Positions 7,597 through 17,436 are shown, counted from the first letter of the stretch. The stretch: DNA of 64,000 nucleotides from Pseudoselenomonas ruminis (GCF_008271295.1 NZ_VTOY01000002.1:248001-312000); one strand, 5' to 3'. The notes: generated by a model from the letters alone, not told the origin. Numbers and translations: made by a program.

Positions 7597-8703
7597 TTAC
7601 CTTCTGCAACTCAATACCACATTACAAATCTTATCTACAGTGGCGTCATCCAAATCTGCATAAAGCGGTAATGTCAAAACATGCTTGCTCATATGCAATG
7701 CGACTGGTGTAGCATTTACATCAAAAGCATTATGGAAACATTCAAATGTATTGGTAAGTGGATAGAAATATTTTCTTGCACCGATTCCCTCTTTAGCCAA
7801 AGCTTCAAAAACTTCATTCCGAGTTGCACCAAACTGCTTTTCTTCAAACACTACTGGGAAGTACGCATAATTAGGGTCTACATCCTTCTGCACAGGATTC
7901 AACTGCAAACCTTCCACATCTTCTAAATGTTCTCGATAACGTTCTACTACCTTCTTGCGTTTTGCAATCTCCTCATCTACATGCCGCAGGTTACAAATCC
8001 CCATGGCTGCACAGAATTCATTCATCTTAGCGTTAGCACCTACTGCATCTACACATTCTGGGCCGCGAATACCAAAATTCTTCAGCCGGTATAATTTCAA
8101 ACCAAACTCTTCATCCTTAAAACAAGCCGCACCACCTTCAATACTGTTAAATACCTTTGTTGCATGGAAGCTGAAGCAGGAGACATCACCGAAAGCAGCT
8201 GTACTCTTGCCCTTATATTTCACGCCAAAAGTATGCGCCGCATCATAAATAACTTTCAGCTCATATTTCCTGGCAATCCGCTCAATTTCTTCAACATTGC
8301 ATACATTACCATAAACATGCACAGGCATAATTGCACAAGTTTTGTCTGTAATCAGCGATTCAATCTTATTCACGTCCATTGTGAAATCTACTGGATTAAT
8401 ATCACAGAACACAGGTGTAAGACCATTCCGAACAATTGCATGGGTAGTCGAAGCAAAGGTAAACGGCGTAGTTATAACTTCTCCTTGCAGATTCAGCGCC
8501 TGCAAGGAAAGTTCCAGTGCCATATGACCGTTAGTAAACAAATCAATATTATCAATTCCAAAATATTTCTGTAATTCTTTTTGAAGCGTCTTATGTTTTA
8601 CCCCCATATTGGTAAGCCAATGCGTATCCCAAATATCTCTTATTTCATCTACAAACTCTTCGATACTAGGCAGAGACGACCGCGTCACTAAAATATTATT
8701 CAT
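7597..8703 (-). CDS. DegT/DnrJ/EryC1 family sugar aminotransferase
   Basis: A 368-residue PLP enzyme of the family that aminates keto-sugar nucleotides for surface glycans. Visible marks: TNGHMALELSLQAL (cofactor phosphate region), TPFTFASTTHAI, YDAAHTFGV (Asp contacting the pyridine N) and SFHATKVFNSIEGG with the Schiff-base Lys. AAGGAG lies 9 bases before ATG 8703. It follows the epimerase/reductase gene by 6 bases, so the two probably make one amino sugar. The exact sugar cannot be read. Confidence 0.9.
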   Translation of the reverse strand: MNNILVTRSSLPSIEEFVDEIRDIWDTHWLTNMGVKHKTLQKELQKYFGIDNIDLFTNGHMALELSLQALNLQGEVITTPFTFASTTHAIVRNGLTPVFCDINPVDFTMDVNKIESLITDKTCAIMPVHVYGNVCNVEEIERIARKYELKVIYDAAHTFGVKYKGKSTAAFGDVSCFSFHATKVFNSIEGGAACFKDEEFGLKLYRLKNFGIRGPECVDAVGANAKMNEFCAAMGICNLRHVDEEIAKRKKVVERYREHLEDVEGLQLNPVQKDVDPNYAYFPVVFEEKQFGATRNEVFEALAKEGIGARKYFYPLTNTFECFHNAFDVNATPVALHMSKHVLTLPLYADLDDATVDKICNVVLSCRR

Positions 8704-8709
8704 TGTATT

Positions 8710-9687
8710 TTACTCCTTTTTATATAAGCGTTGGAGTTGCATTTCTTCTTTAAAATCTTTCAGCATTGTTATATAATCATACTGTGGTTTATATCCCAAC
8801 TCTATTTTTGCTGGAGTTATGTCCATTATATATTGTGGTGCATTTGGTTTATCTGGGCAGAACTTGATGGGATTATTATTTCCAAACACTTCTATAATCC
8901 CTTTAATTTGTTCAAGGAGAGATATTCCTTCTCCTGTCCCCACATTGTAATAACCGCCATCACGGTCAACTATTAATGCTTTATATAACATTTGACAAAA
9001 ATCTTTTACATAAATCATATCCTTTACTCTGGAACAATCACCCCAAACCTCCATAGTTTTGCCAGCTGCAGCCATATCCATCAATATTCTATAGCCAATA
9101 CGACGTTCTATACCATCAACATAATATCTGTCCTGTTTAGAATATAAATATATTGTTGGTAATCTAAAAATAAAATTTTTCACTCCATACATTTGATGAT
9201 AGTTTTCCAAAAGATCCACTGCAAAGTTCTTTGTCATCACATATACAGTGTGATCTGAATTAAATTTAAATTTTCTTGGCATTTTCGCCGTCAACAGGAC
9301 ATCAAATTCACCATAATCCTTAATATCACCAAAACTTTGCATGAATAAAATTCTGTCAACTTTGTTTTGACGACCATACTCAAGAATATTCAGCGTTCCT
9401 GTAATATTAACATCGATATATTTCTGCGGATTATAGCCTTTCATTCGTGCTGGCATCAATCCTGCAAAGTCAACAATTGCGAATGGATCAGTAGGCAATA
9501 CGTCAAAATCTTCTTTCCTAGAGATATTCACAGAACAGTACGAAACATTTGACGCATAATCAAAAACATGAAATTCTTTTCTATGTCCTACCGCATAAAT
9601 ATCATAATCTATCTTATGCGACAATAGCCAATCAACAAAATAACGTCCCACATCCCCCGTAGCTCCAAACACAACAATTTTTTTCAT
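8710..9687 (-). CDS. NAD-dependent sugar epimerase/dehydratase (extended SDR)
   Basis: A 325-residue extended short-chain dehydrogenase. FGATGDVGRYF at residues 8-18 is the Rossmann GxxGxxG loop and YVMTKNFAVD supplies the Tyr-x3-Lys catalytic pair. IYVKDFCQMLYKAL and YYNVGTGEGISL are typical of nucleotide-sugar epimerases. It probably supplies a modified sugar to the DegT aminotransferase directly downstream. Substrate is not identifiable. Confidence 0.85.
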   Translation of the reverse strand: MKKIVVFGATGDVGRYFVDWLLSHKIDYDIYAVGHRKEFHVFDYASNVSYCSVNISRKEDFDVLPTDPFAIVDFAGLMPARMKGYNPQKYIDVNITGTLNILEYGRQNKVDRILFMQSFGDIKDYGEFDVLLTAKMPRKFKFNSDHTVYVMTKNFAVDLLENYHQMYGVKNFIFRLPTIYLYSKQDRYYVDGIERRIGYRILMDMAAAGKTMEVWGDCSRVKDMIYVKDFCQMLYKALIVDRDGGYYNVGTGEGISLLEQIKGIIEVFGNNNPIKFCPDKPNAPQYIMDITPAKIELGYKPQYDYITMLKDFKEEMQLQRLYKKE

Positions 9688-10190
9688 GATTCTCTACCAT
9701 CCATTTCTACTATCAATAAAAGTCAAAAAGCGGCACACTAAAATCTTCCCATCTAAAAAGGGGATTCGACGCTATGATTCGCCTAATGGTATTGATCTCT
9801 CCAGCGTCGCATCAGTATAAGGGATTTTACTATCCGCGACAAAAGATTACGGCAAATATATAATGTATCCGCTTTATTCCAAAGCTTATCAAAGCACAGT
9901 TGATCATTATCAACAATATACAGCCGCTTATTATCCTCTAAGTTTATTGACGTAAGCAAGAAACAAACTTCTATCTTGAAATAGTGAAATTCAACACCAA
10001 AACTTATGCACCCCTCGCTCATTGAGGCACAACCATAACACAAATTACGATTATTTATTTTATACTTTCAATAAACATCACAATTAAACACACCTGCTAC
10101 TTATTTTAATTCATTATCATGAACCCTTGACACTTTTATAAGAAATTATTTCTCTATATCCATCAATCTCTTTCCACATAATCATCTCTC
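9688..10190 (-). other. 503-bp gap with possible gene remnant
   Basis: AT-rich stretch between the ATP-grasp and SDR genes with no convincing gene. On the minus strand, protein-like pieces occur in different frames: SKIPYTDATLERSIPLGES, then NPLFRWEDFSVPLFDFY ending with TGA at 9713. This suggests the frameshifted C terminus of a lost gene. A single 86-codon frame (9783-10043) crosses the same DNA but is Cys/Tyr-rich with no recognisable features, and I do not call it. Confidence 0.3.
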
Positions 10191-11390
10191 TTACTCTACC
10201 ACTACCTTCACATATCTATTCATGTGTTTTAAAGCCTGTTGAGTTTCTTCAATACTATCAAATTTCAAGACCAAAGTACCTATTGTTTCATTTGCCCCCG
10301 TGAAATCGCGAACATCATCTCCTAAATTTACCCACAAATCACATTCTATAACATGATTCTGTGCAAATTTATCATCAATAATTAATTCCTTGAACTTTCC
10401 TTTTTTATTACTATGGATAATATACTCTGCCCAAGCTCCTCTATATAGTGGATCACGCAACTTTTGAATAGGTAGGCCTAACGCACCACGAATATTTGCT
10501 TCTATCAGGTCTTCGCCACAGGCCATAAAAAGCATTTCTGACAATCTATTGCCACCACCACGCGGAGATACTTCCATAATATATGCTTTACCATCTGTAC
10601 AAACGCGTGTCTCAACATTATATATAGATGTCCCTAAATGCAATAAATTAATCAAACGCTGCAACTCACTACGCAGTTCTTTCTGAGCTGAAACTGGCAT
10701 ATTAGAAGGCCAGCTATAACTAGATGGCGTATACGGATTTACAGCATTAGCATCAAAATATTGACAGTCAAAGCTAGCAAAAACCAGTTCATCATTAACA
10801 GAAAAGCAATCTGTATCCGATGAACACCCTACTTTTTCCAAATACGCTTCTATAATAATTCGTTTGGATAAAGAGTTATTAAAGGCAAGTTCTACAGCCT
10901 GCTGCAAACCCGACAAATCATCAACACGAGAAACGCCTTTACTACCTGCAGAATCCACGGGCTTCACAATAACCGGAAAATCAAACTCTGTTATATCCCG
11001 TATCACGTTCTCTGCCGAATCATACCCTCTTGCATTAGGAACATTAAAATTATTTTTCTTTAAAAAATCACGAAATTTATCTTTATTTTGTAAAATCTTT
11101 ACAGACTCATACGGGCATCCTGGCAAATTTAATTTTTCAGCCACATATGCTGCTGTTATTACGCCTGGATCTGTAGCAAACGACATAATTCCGTCAATGT
11201 TAATTTTTTTTGCCAGTGACAAAACAGCCTCTTTATCTACAATGCTAACATTATAATATTCATCTGAATACTTATGTCCTATATTATTAGGCAAATAATC
11301 ACACGTTATTACATGCACTCCCATTGCTTGAGCTTTTTCTATAACAGGAATAACATATCGAGATCCCCCAAGTATCAATAGTTTTTTCAT
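10191..11390 (-). CDS. ATP-grasp ligase in glycan locus
   Basis: A 399-residue ATP-grasp enzyme: N-terminal Rossmann-like domain (LLILGGSRYVIPVIEKA), then FPVIVKPVDSAGSKGV (ATP-binding Lys and Gly-rich loop), an EAYLEK hinge, and MEVSPRGGGNRLSEM with metal-binding Glu/Asn. Such enzymes join a carboxylate to an amine through an acyl phosphate. Near an aminotransferase that makes an amino sugar, it could attach an amino acid or other acid to that amine; this is inference. A carbamoyl-phosphate-synthase-like or D-Ala-D-Ala-like activity on another substrate is equally possible. Confidence 0.82.
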   Translation of the reverse strand: MKKLLILGGSRYVIPVIEKAQAMGVHVITCDYLPNNIGHKYSDEYYNVSIVDKEAVLSLAKKINIDGIMSFATDPGVITAAYVAEKLNLPGCPYESVKILQNKDKFRDFLKKNNFNVPNARGYDSAENVIRDITEFDFPVIVKPVDSAGSKGVSRVDDLSGLQQAVELAFNNSLSKRIIIEAYLEKVGCSSDTDCFSVNDELVFASFDCQYFDANAVNPYTPSSYSWPSNMPVSAQKELRSELQRLINLLHLGTSIYNVETRVCTDGKAYIMEVSPRGGGNRLSEMLFMACGEDLIEANIRGALGLPIQKLRDPLYRGAWAEYIIHSNKKGKFKELIIDDKFAQNHVIECDLWVNLGDDVRDFTGANETIGTLVLKFDSIEETQQALKHMNRYVKVVVE

Positions 11391-11413
11391 ATTTTTCCCT
11401 TTTCATTAAAATT

Positions 11414-12352
11414 TTATTGTACACGAAACTTGTCATGGAGTATATGGCTACGATACCATCTTTTAAGATATAAATAAAACAATCTTATATAAGAATGATG
11501 GTACGATACTTTATATAACATACTTTTTGACAATTTACCAGCATTTATTCCTCTTCTAACTTCCATAAAACGTATCAATTCTAGGCATTCCACCTGATGA
11601 TCTGTCGCATTATTCTTTGCCCACTCTATAAGTTCAGCGTACCAGTGATCCATTTTTTCAAAATCATACATTAAATTTGCCGAAAAACTACTTCCCTTAG
11701 TAGTTACATGCCTATATGCTGACATCTTTTCCTGAATGCAATGAATTTTCCCACTGGCTACTAAGACAAAGAATTGTATTCTATCCCCTGGGCTAAGTGC
11801 CTTCTCCATAATAGACCAATCTAGTCCTATAAAAAATGGATTCCGATACATAACAGTTGCAGTTTGTCCTGGCAATACATCATTATACCAATGTACGTCT
11901 GTATATTCTTCATCTTTACATTCTGGATACTCCTCATCTAATGGCTGTGAATCATCACCTACAACCAAACAATTATGTGCAACAGCTATATAATCTGGAT
12001 GTGCTTCTAAATACGAAATCTGCTTTTCCAATTTCAAAGGATCTATCCAATAGTCATCTCCCTCAAGGATAATAACATATTTTCCCTTTGCCATATGACT
12101 CAATCTTACAAAAGCATTATTAGTAGTATTGTATGTATTCTCATCTAAGTAGAGCATTTTAAAACGATTTGGATACTTTTTCTCATAATCTTTTAGAATA
12201 TGTCGCGTATTGTCAGGAGAACAATCTTCTGCAACCAAAATTTCAAAGTCATATTTAGTTTTCTGCGCTAAAATACTATCAAGAGCCTGCCCAATATATT
12301 TTTCTTGACCATACGTAACAACACATACACTCAAAATACATTCTTTCGACAT
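11414..12352 (-). CDS. Family 2 glycosyltransferase
   Basis: A 312-residue GT-A fold enzyme. SVCVVTYGQEKYIGQALDSIL starts the nucleotide-sugar domain, VAEDCSPDNT follows, and LEGDDYWIDPLKLEKQ carries the metal-binding DxD equivalent. The C-terminal part (YHHSYIRLFYLYLKRWYRS) is basic and hydrophobic and may lie on the membrane. It is 24 bases upstream of the ATP-grasp gene, so likely the same transcript. Sugar specificity is unknown. Confidence 0.88.
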   Translation of the reverse strand: MSKECILSVCVVTYGQEKYIGQALDSILAQKTKYDFEILVAEDCSPDNTRHILKDYEKKYPNRFKMLYLDENTYNTTNNAFVRLSHMAKGKYVIILEGDDYWIDPLKLEKQISYLEAHPDYIAVAHNCLVVGDDSQPLDEEYPECKDEEYTDVHWYNDVLPGQTATVMYRNPFFIGLDWSIMEKALSPGDRIQFFVLVASGKIHCIQEKMSAYRHVTTKGSSFSANLMYDFEKMDHWYAELIEWAKNNATDHQVECLELIRFMEVRRGINAGKLSKSMLYKVSYHHSYIRLFYLYLKRWYRSHILHDKFRVQ

Positions 12353-12417
12353 CGATTATTCTCCATTTCACAAGACACACAATAATCTACTATATAAAAA
12401 GGAATAGCTAATAATTA

Positions 12418-13296
12418 TCAGCAATTTCTCCTACCATTTTTTATTCCGTTATAGATTGCATAAGCCCTTTTTACATGGAAATGTTTCAATTTCTTTTTCA
12501 ACTGTTTATAATAAAGTGTTTCAAAACTTTCAACTTTCTCCGGATGCCATCTGCCGATGAATATCCGCCAACTCCGGATTACATGGTAATCACGGTAAGA
12601 GGTACTCTTCTTGCGGGCGCTGGCGCTTTCTTTGTGATAGATGAAACTTTTTTCCGCATAGGTAAAGTGATACCCTTTTTCCTTTGCTCTGGCTGCCAGT
12701 TCCAACTCCTCGCAGTAGAGGAAATAGGACTCATCCAATATGCCCACATCCTCAATCAATTTTTTGGACATAATGAAGGACGGGCCCGACAGGGTGTCGA
12801 TAGGAAGACCTGCTTTCATCGCTTTGGCGGCAGAATTCGTACCTACACCATGCAGGACAAAATTGTCGAAATCTGCCGTATTGCCGACTAATTGCACCTT
12901 TTCCCGTTCATCATAGTAGCAGACAACGCAGCCTACGCCACCGGCACCAGTTGCCTGCTCTTTCGCTACCATCTCGCGCAGGCTGTCGGCATCGACTTCT
13001 GTGTCATTGTTCAGAATCCAGACATATTCGCAATCGTCTTGTGCCAGCGCATAGCGTATGCCTACATTATTTCCGCCGGAATAACCACGATTTTCATCCG
13101 TAGTCAGGAGAACCGGTGCCTTGCCGCTTCGTTTCTGCCAGGCCCGAATCCGCGCCACAGAATCATCTGCCGAAGCATTATCTACAACTACTGCACAATA
13201 ATTGTCGTAGTTGAGGTCATACACACTTTCCAGACACTTTATCGTATAGTCTGGATTCTTATAATTGAGTATTACAATATAGACTTTTGGCTGCAT
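12418..13296 (-). CDS. Family 2 glycosyltransferase, rhamnosyltransferase-like
   Basis: A 292-residue enzyme beginning MQPKVYIVILNYKNPDYT. I chose ATG 13296 because it follows the upstream stop by one base and has AAGAGG 6 bases ahead; the longer frame to 13413 would overlap the upstream gene for no gain. VVDNASADDS, ENRGYSGGNNVGI and YVWILNNDTEVD are hallmarks of the WbbL/RfbF rhamnosyltransferase branch of GT2. ESASARKKSTSYRDYHVIRS is a conserved C-terminal region of that branch. Acts on the cytoplasmic side in glycan assembly. Confidence 0.9.
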   Translation of the reverse strand: MQPKVYIVILNYKNPDYTIKCLESVYDLNYDNYCAVVVDNASADDSVARIRAWQKRSGKAPVLLTTDENRGYSGGNNVGIRYALAQDDCEYVWILNNDTEVDADSLREMVAKEQATGAGGVGCVVCYYDEREKVQLVGNTADFDNFVLHGVGTNSAAKAMKAGLPIDTLSGPSFIMSKKLIEDVGILDESYFLYCEELELAARAKEKGYHFTYAEKSFIYHKESASARKKSTSYRDYHVIRSWRIFIGRWHPEKVESFETLYYKQLKKKLKHFHVKRAYAIYNGIKNGRRNC

Positions 13297-13297
13297 C

Positions 13298-14239
13298 TTA
13301 CACCTCTTGCCTAAAGAATGATTCCATCCAATATTCCTTCGTATAACGGCTCGTAACATCCTTATCCAACAGGAATTCCGTCGACATGAACTGTGGCAGT
13401 TCAGCCAAAACACGCTGATTCAGCAGGAATACGTTGTTCTCATTATAGAAGTCGTAGTGGACGACATCATCATTATTCGTAATCAGCTTTTTGCCAAAGA
13501 ATATACATTCCATGGAGCGCAGTGTGATGCCAGATTGGCCTGCGCTGGTAAAGTCCAGAACAGCATTGCTTTCTGCAATAGCCTTGGCAATCTGCATGTA
13601 AGGAATGCGCTCCTTGAGCAGATGTGCGGATTGCTCCTGTGTGTATTTTGTCCGTTTATCCGGAACTACACGGTAATAGAACGACAACCCGTTTTTACGG
13701 AATTCCTGTTCCAAGTCCTGCAGAGACTTCATTCGTCCTTTGTCTGAACCAATGAACAGAATGTCCTGCTGGATATCCATTGGCAGGTTCTTGATTTCAT
13801 CGTATTCTTCCTCATATTCGTAGAAATAATGGCGGAAGTTTATTGCAGCTTTTTTTGCCTGTCTGCGGTCAAAGCTATAGATTTCACAACCATACTTTTT
13901 GTAGCGGGCTGGATCGTTTCTGGCACCTTCGGTGAAGGTATTGACATAATAAAGGATAATCCTTGCCTGCGGATTGTTTTTCTGAATGTATTCTATGACG
14001 TCTGTCCCGCGAATGCCATCCAGGATGATGAAGGTATCATACTCCTGCACGCGGTCAGCCCAGCTGCCATACCACTCCCGCATACTATGTACAAAGGGCA
14101 GATGCTCATACAACTTGAACTTTCGCTTCGCAGGTTTGTCCGGAATATGATAGACCTCTTCTACATCGATATTGTCATATTGCATAAATCTGCCCGAACC
14201 GCCCAATAATAAAATACGATGCTTTTCAAATTCAAACAT
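13298..14239 (-). CDS. Glycosyltransferase-like protein (CgeB/LPS-core type)
   Basis: A 313-residue protein starting MFEFEKHRILLLGGSGR. ATG 14239 has GAGGTGG just upstream and overlaps the end of the preceding gene; a TTG at 14254 is less likely. The C-terminal half, AIAESNAVLDFTSAGQSGITLRS-type region followed by GKKLITNNDDVVHYDFYNENNV, resembles donor-binding domains of GT-B surface-glycan enzymes that carry an invariant acidic residue. Likely a core or O-unit transferase, but similarity is only at fold level. Confidence 0.6.
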   Translation of the reverse strand: MFEFEKHRILLLGGSGRFMQYDNIDVEEVYHIPDKPAKRKFKLYEHLPFVHSMREWYGSWADRVQEYDTFIILDGIRGTDVIEYIQKNNPQARIILYYVNTFTEGARNDPARYKKYGCEIYSFDRRQAKKAAINFRHYFYEYEEEYDEIKNLPMDIQQDILFIGSDKGRMKSLQDLEQEFRKNGLSFYYRVVPDKRTKYTQEQSAHLLKERIPYMQIAKAIAESNAVLDFTSAGQSGITLRSMECIFFGKKLITNNDDVVHYDFYNENNVFLLNQRVLAELPQFMSTEFLLDKDVTSRYTKEYWMESFFRQEV

Positions 14240-15467
14240 GAGCCACCTCTTCAATCAAACTCTGCCATTTATCCCATACGAACTCAGGAGCAAAGTTTTC
14301 CATGTGACGGTGTCCGGCTTCGCCCATCTGCTCACGGAGCTGGCTGTCCAGCATCAACTGCTTCAGCGACTGTGTCAGCGCATCCACACCATCATCACAG
14401 CGCCAGCCCATTTCTCCATGCTTTACGATTGTGTCATCGGGATAACATTCACGGTATACCACTACTGGCACCCCCGCACTCATAGCCTCGCACAGCGCCA
14501 GACCGAATCCTTCTATCCGACTGGGGAAGGCGAATATATCTGCCTGTTTATAAGCCTCGAAGATATCCTTTACTGTGCCGGCAAATACAATCCGATCACC
14601 GAGATTCCGATTTTTCACGAACTGCTGACATTTTTTCGCGAAACGGCGATTATCCGCCGCACCATACAGATAAAGATCCCAATCCGGGAATTCTGCAGCC
14701 AATTTGCTGAAGGCCTCTAACAATAAATGCTGACGCTTGCCGCTGCCTTCCAGCCGGCCTACGGTAACGATACGATGCTTTTGCTGGCTCTCCAGATTCG
14801 CCCTGCGCTCTTCCATATATTCAGTAGGCACCTGCACTACAGGATTCGGAATGCTGATCAGTTTAGGAATTTCCCATGATTCCATCATTGGGATAAAGCG
14901 CTCCTGCAAAACCTGCACTGCCGCACAACGTTTCCATATGGACTTGATGCGTTCCCTATCGCCCTGAATATCCAATGGATTGCCATGGTACATGGAAATC
15001 ACGGGAATTTCCTGCTTCCCCAAAGCAGACAACGCAATATAAGCACTATCCGCATCGATGGTCAGGATGATATCCGGCTGCCATTCCCTTATCTTATGCC
15101 GCAATCTTTTGCTGAAAATATCTTCGATGTATTTTCTTTTCGGATCGGAAAATCTGCGACTGCCGATTTTTAATTTTTTTCCTCCCAATGCCCGCAACAA
15201 CTCACGCTTAGCCCGTTGCCACTGCCAGGATAGGCTGGTAAAAGGATTCGCTCCCTGTTCATGGGCCAGGTTAAAAAAGTCCACCGCTTCATCCAACGGA
15301 TGCCACGGCAGTCCTTTTTCCTTGTTCATACAGAGGATTGCAGTTTTATAGCCGCGCCGGCTCAGAACATTGGCCATTTCGCAGATGATTTTTTCTGCAC
15401 CGCCAGTATACCCTACTACCTGATTTTCATCAACGATCAAAATTCGTTTCATCGAAATATCACTCAT
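14232..15467 (-). CDS. Family 4 glycosyltransferase
   Basis: A 411-residue GT-B enzyme. The N-terminal acceptor domain starts at RILIVDENQVVGYTGGAEK; the C-terminal donor domain has IVTVGRLEGSGKRQHLLLEAF, the phosphate-binding region of GT4, and FAFPSRIEGFGLALCEAMSAG, the E-x7-E motif. It overlaps the upstream heptosyltransferase-like gene by 8 bases (ATG inside the stop region). A second ATG at 15452 is a possible start. Confidence 0.92.
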   Translation of the reverse strand: MSDISMKRILIVDENQVVGYTGGAEKIICEMANVLSRRGYKTAILCMNKEKGLPWHPLDEAVDFFNLAHEQGANPFTSLSWQWQRAKRELLRALGGKKLKIGSRRFSDPKRKYIEDIFSKRLRHKIREWQPDIILTIDADSAYIALSALGKQEIPVISMYHGNPLDIQGDRERIKSIWKRCAAVQVLQERFIPMMESWEIPKLISIPNPVVQVPTEYMEERRANLESQQKHRIVTVGRLEGSGKRQHLLLEAFSKLAAEFPDWDLYLYGAADNRRFAKKCQQFVKNRNLGDRIVFAGTVKDIFEAYKQADIFAFPSRIEGFGLALCEAMSAGVPVVVYRECYPDDTIVKHGEMGWRCDDGVDALTQSLKQLMLDSQLREQMGEAGHRHMENFAPEFVWDKWQSLIEEVAHV

Positions 15468-16515
15468 TATCTAACAGTTTCATTGCTGCGGCCAACACCA
15501 TATCCGGCGTTATCTTCCAAAGACATTTCGGCTGGGGATTGCTCGGGCAATCCTCTGCCTTCACACTACAGGGGCAGCAGTCTTCCCGGCTAGTGAATAC
15601 CACCGCTTTGTCATTCTGCGGATACCAGCGGTCAGGAAGCGTGCAACCATACATTGTGACCATGGGGACCCCCGTTGTCGCAGCGATATGTGTAGCACCT
15701 GTATCCACAGTAATCAGCAGATCCGCCTTGCCAATCAGTGCAGCCAGATCAATCAATGTGGTATCACCACAAAAGTTTTGTACAGGTTCATCCATGGCCG
15801 CAATCACTTCATCGGCATATTCTCGGTCACCGGGAGCACCTACGATGAAGAAGCTGGCATTATATCGCTTCGCTAAATCCGACACGACCTGCGCAAAATA
15901 TTCTTTGGGCCAGGTCTTTAAAGCAAATGTCCCCTTCACACAAAGAGCAATTTTTTTATCTGCGGCCGGCAATCTCCCAATCAGTTCTGCGGCCTTGTCT
16001 TCGGCCTCCGGAGTAATTCTGGCAAACACAGGTTTTGCATGTTCCGTAAGGCCTGTGAACTTGCGCACAATGGTCTGATAAGTCTCGGCCTGCAGGGTAT
16101 GGATCAAATCATGGTCAATATTCACTACATCGGTATACAACCAGGTAACCCGGCTCGGCTTATCGTCAAATACTTTACTGGGGCCAACCCGACATGGGAT
16201 TCCCGCCAGCCAGCAAAGCAAGGCAGGACGCAGTTTGCGGTCAAAGGATATGGACAGATCAAAATGACGATCCTTGATGTCTTTGACCATCTCCAGCATC
16301 TTGCCCAGAGAATTCTGTTTGGCCTTGTAATCAAATACTATGACTTCATCGATGACCGGATTATTCTCCACAGCCTGACGAACCACCGGTTTGACCAGCA
16401 TTGTGACTTTGGCCTCCGGGTAAGCTTTTTTCAACAAGGCTATTGCACTGGTTGTAAGAACTACATCTCCCAGATTCACCAATGCATTGACCAGAATGTT
16501 CTTATATTGTTTCAT
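15460..16515 (-). CDS. Family 9 glycosyltransferase (heptosyltransferase-like)
   Basis: A 351-residue GT9 protein: NILVNALVNLGDVVLTTSAI at the N terminus and LITVDTGATHIAATTGVPMVTMYG in the donor domain, which contains the DTG motif used to bind ADP-heptose. A Cys-rich tail, REDCCPCSVKAEDCPS, is common in this family and in the two paralogues at 23735 and 26965. Likely adds heptose or a related sugar to the LPS core. Overlaps the DUF535 gene by four bases. Confidence 0.88.
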   Translation of the reverse strand: MKQYKNILVNALVNLGDVVLTTSAIALLKKAYPEAKVTMLVKPVVRQAVENNPVIDEVIVFDYKAKQNSLGKMLEMVKDIKDRHFDLSISFDRKLRPALLCWLAGIPCRVGPSKVFDDKPSRVTWLYTDVVNIDHDLIHTLQAETYQTIVRKFTGLTEHAKPVFARITPEAEDKAAELIGRLPAADKKIALCVKGTFALKTWPKEYFAQVVSDLAKRYNASFFIVGAPGDREYADEVIAAMDEPVQNFCGDTTLIDLAALIGKADLLITVDTGATHIAATTGVPMVTMYGCTLPDRWYPQNDKAVVFTSREDCCPCSVKAEDCPSNPQPKCLWKITPDMVLAAAMKLLDNE

Positions 16516-17411
16516 TTGAATATCTTCTCCATATTGGCTGTAATCTGTGCATCTACATCATCCTGAAAAGCAAAGCGCTTGCGGTATACAGCACGTTTGC
16601 GGGTAGGGACTTCCTCCATGGTCTTGCGCGGCTCAATCAACGGAATTTCATAGAATCTGGGATCATCCGTCACATGACCGCCAGCTTCTTCCCAAAACGC
16701 ACCGAAATCGGTCTTGAGCTTGCGATCGCGACGTACATGATTCATGGCATAATACCCATCATTGGATACCGCATATATATGCCTTACCCCTAAAGCTCTC
16801 GCCACCGCCATGGTCATATAAAGGATGAGGTTCTTGGTGCGGTAACGATGTGCCCGCTTGGTGGTATCCTTGACAAGCTCCCTGGCCCCTTCCATGTTAG
16901 GCCCTTGCATGGCACCAATCCACAAGGCATCCTCCCCGTTTTTATCTTTGTTCAACCAAAACATAATCTGATATAACGGCTGGCCACCAAAAAGCATAAC
17001 CACGGACAACAGGCCTTCCTTGCGTTGGCCGATATGGAAAAACAACGATGCCTGCCAATCCACATCCTCATCTGCCGATTGCCAAATCTTCACATTCCGG
17101 CTCTGACACAGATCTGTGAATTTTTCCGGCAGCAATTTTTCCTGCAGATAACGGTAATGATTCTTTATCAGCTCTGCCCGCTCTTGAAAGGTAGAACCTT
17201 TGTAGAAAAACCCCCGCGTCACCTGCTCCAATGGATAAAACTTTGCCTGAAAAGTCGCTTTGCGCAGAGAATCCTCACAAAAAAAGGTATACAAATTCTT
17301 CATATCACCATAGTGCAGATAAACGCGCAGCAAAAAAACAATCAACCTATGCTTTTCACGCCAGTTTTTCACATCATATATCTGTTTTCCTATTGTGATA
17401 AAATCTATCAT
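16512..17411 (-). CDS. VirK/YbjX family protein (DUF535)
   Basis: A 299-residue protein of the VirK/YbjX (DUF535) family. Typical stretches are FYKGSTFQERAELIKNHYRY, LFFHIGQRKEGLLSVVMLFG, IGAMQGPNMEGARELVKDTT and KTDFGAFWEEAGG. Family members affect outer-membrane and LPS resistance in enteric bacteria, but the reaction is unknown. It sits within a glycosyltransferase run and overlaps the GT9 gene, so a role in making or modifying the surface glycan is reasonable. Confidence 0.85.
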   Translation of the reverse strand: MIDFITIGKQIYDVKNWREKHRLIVFLLRVYLHYGDMKNLYTFFCEDSLRKATFQAKFYPLEQVTRGFFYKGSTFQERAELIKNHYRYLQEKLLPEKFTDLCQSRNVKIWQSADEDVDWQASLFFHIGQRKEGLLSVVMLFGGQPLYQIMFWLNKDKNGEDALWIGAMQGPNMEGARELVKDTTKRAHRYRTKNLILYMTMAVARALGVRHIYAVSNDGYYAMNHVRRDRKLKTDFGAFWEEAGGHVTDDPRFYEIPLIEPRKTMEEVPTRKRAVYRKRFAFQDDVDAQITANMEKIFK

Positions 17412-17436
17412 CCAAGCACCTCAATCTTCCCTCTAC

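Noticed and set aside
9783-10043. 86-codon minus-strand frame
   Set aside because: No motifs, no ribosome site, and other frames of the same DNA look more protein-like.
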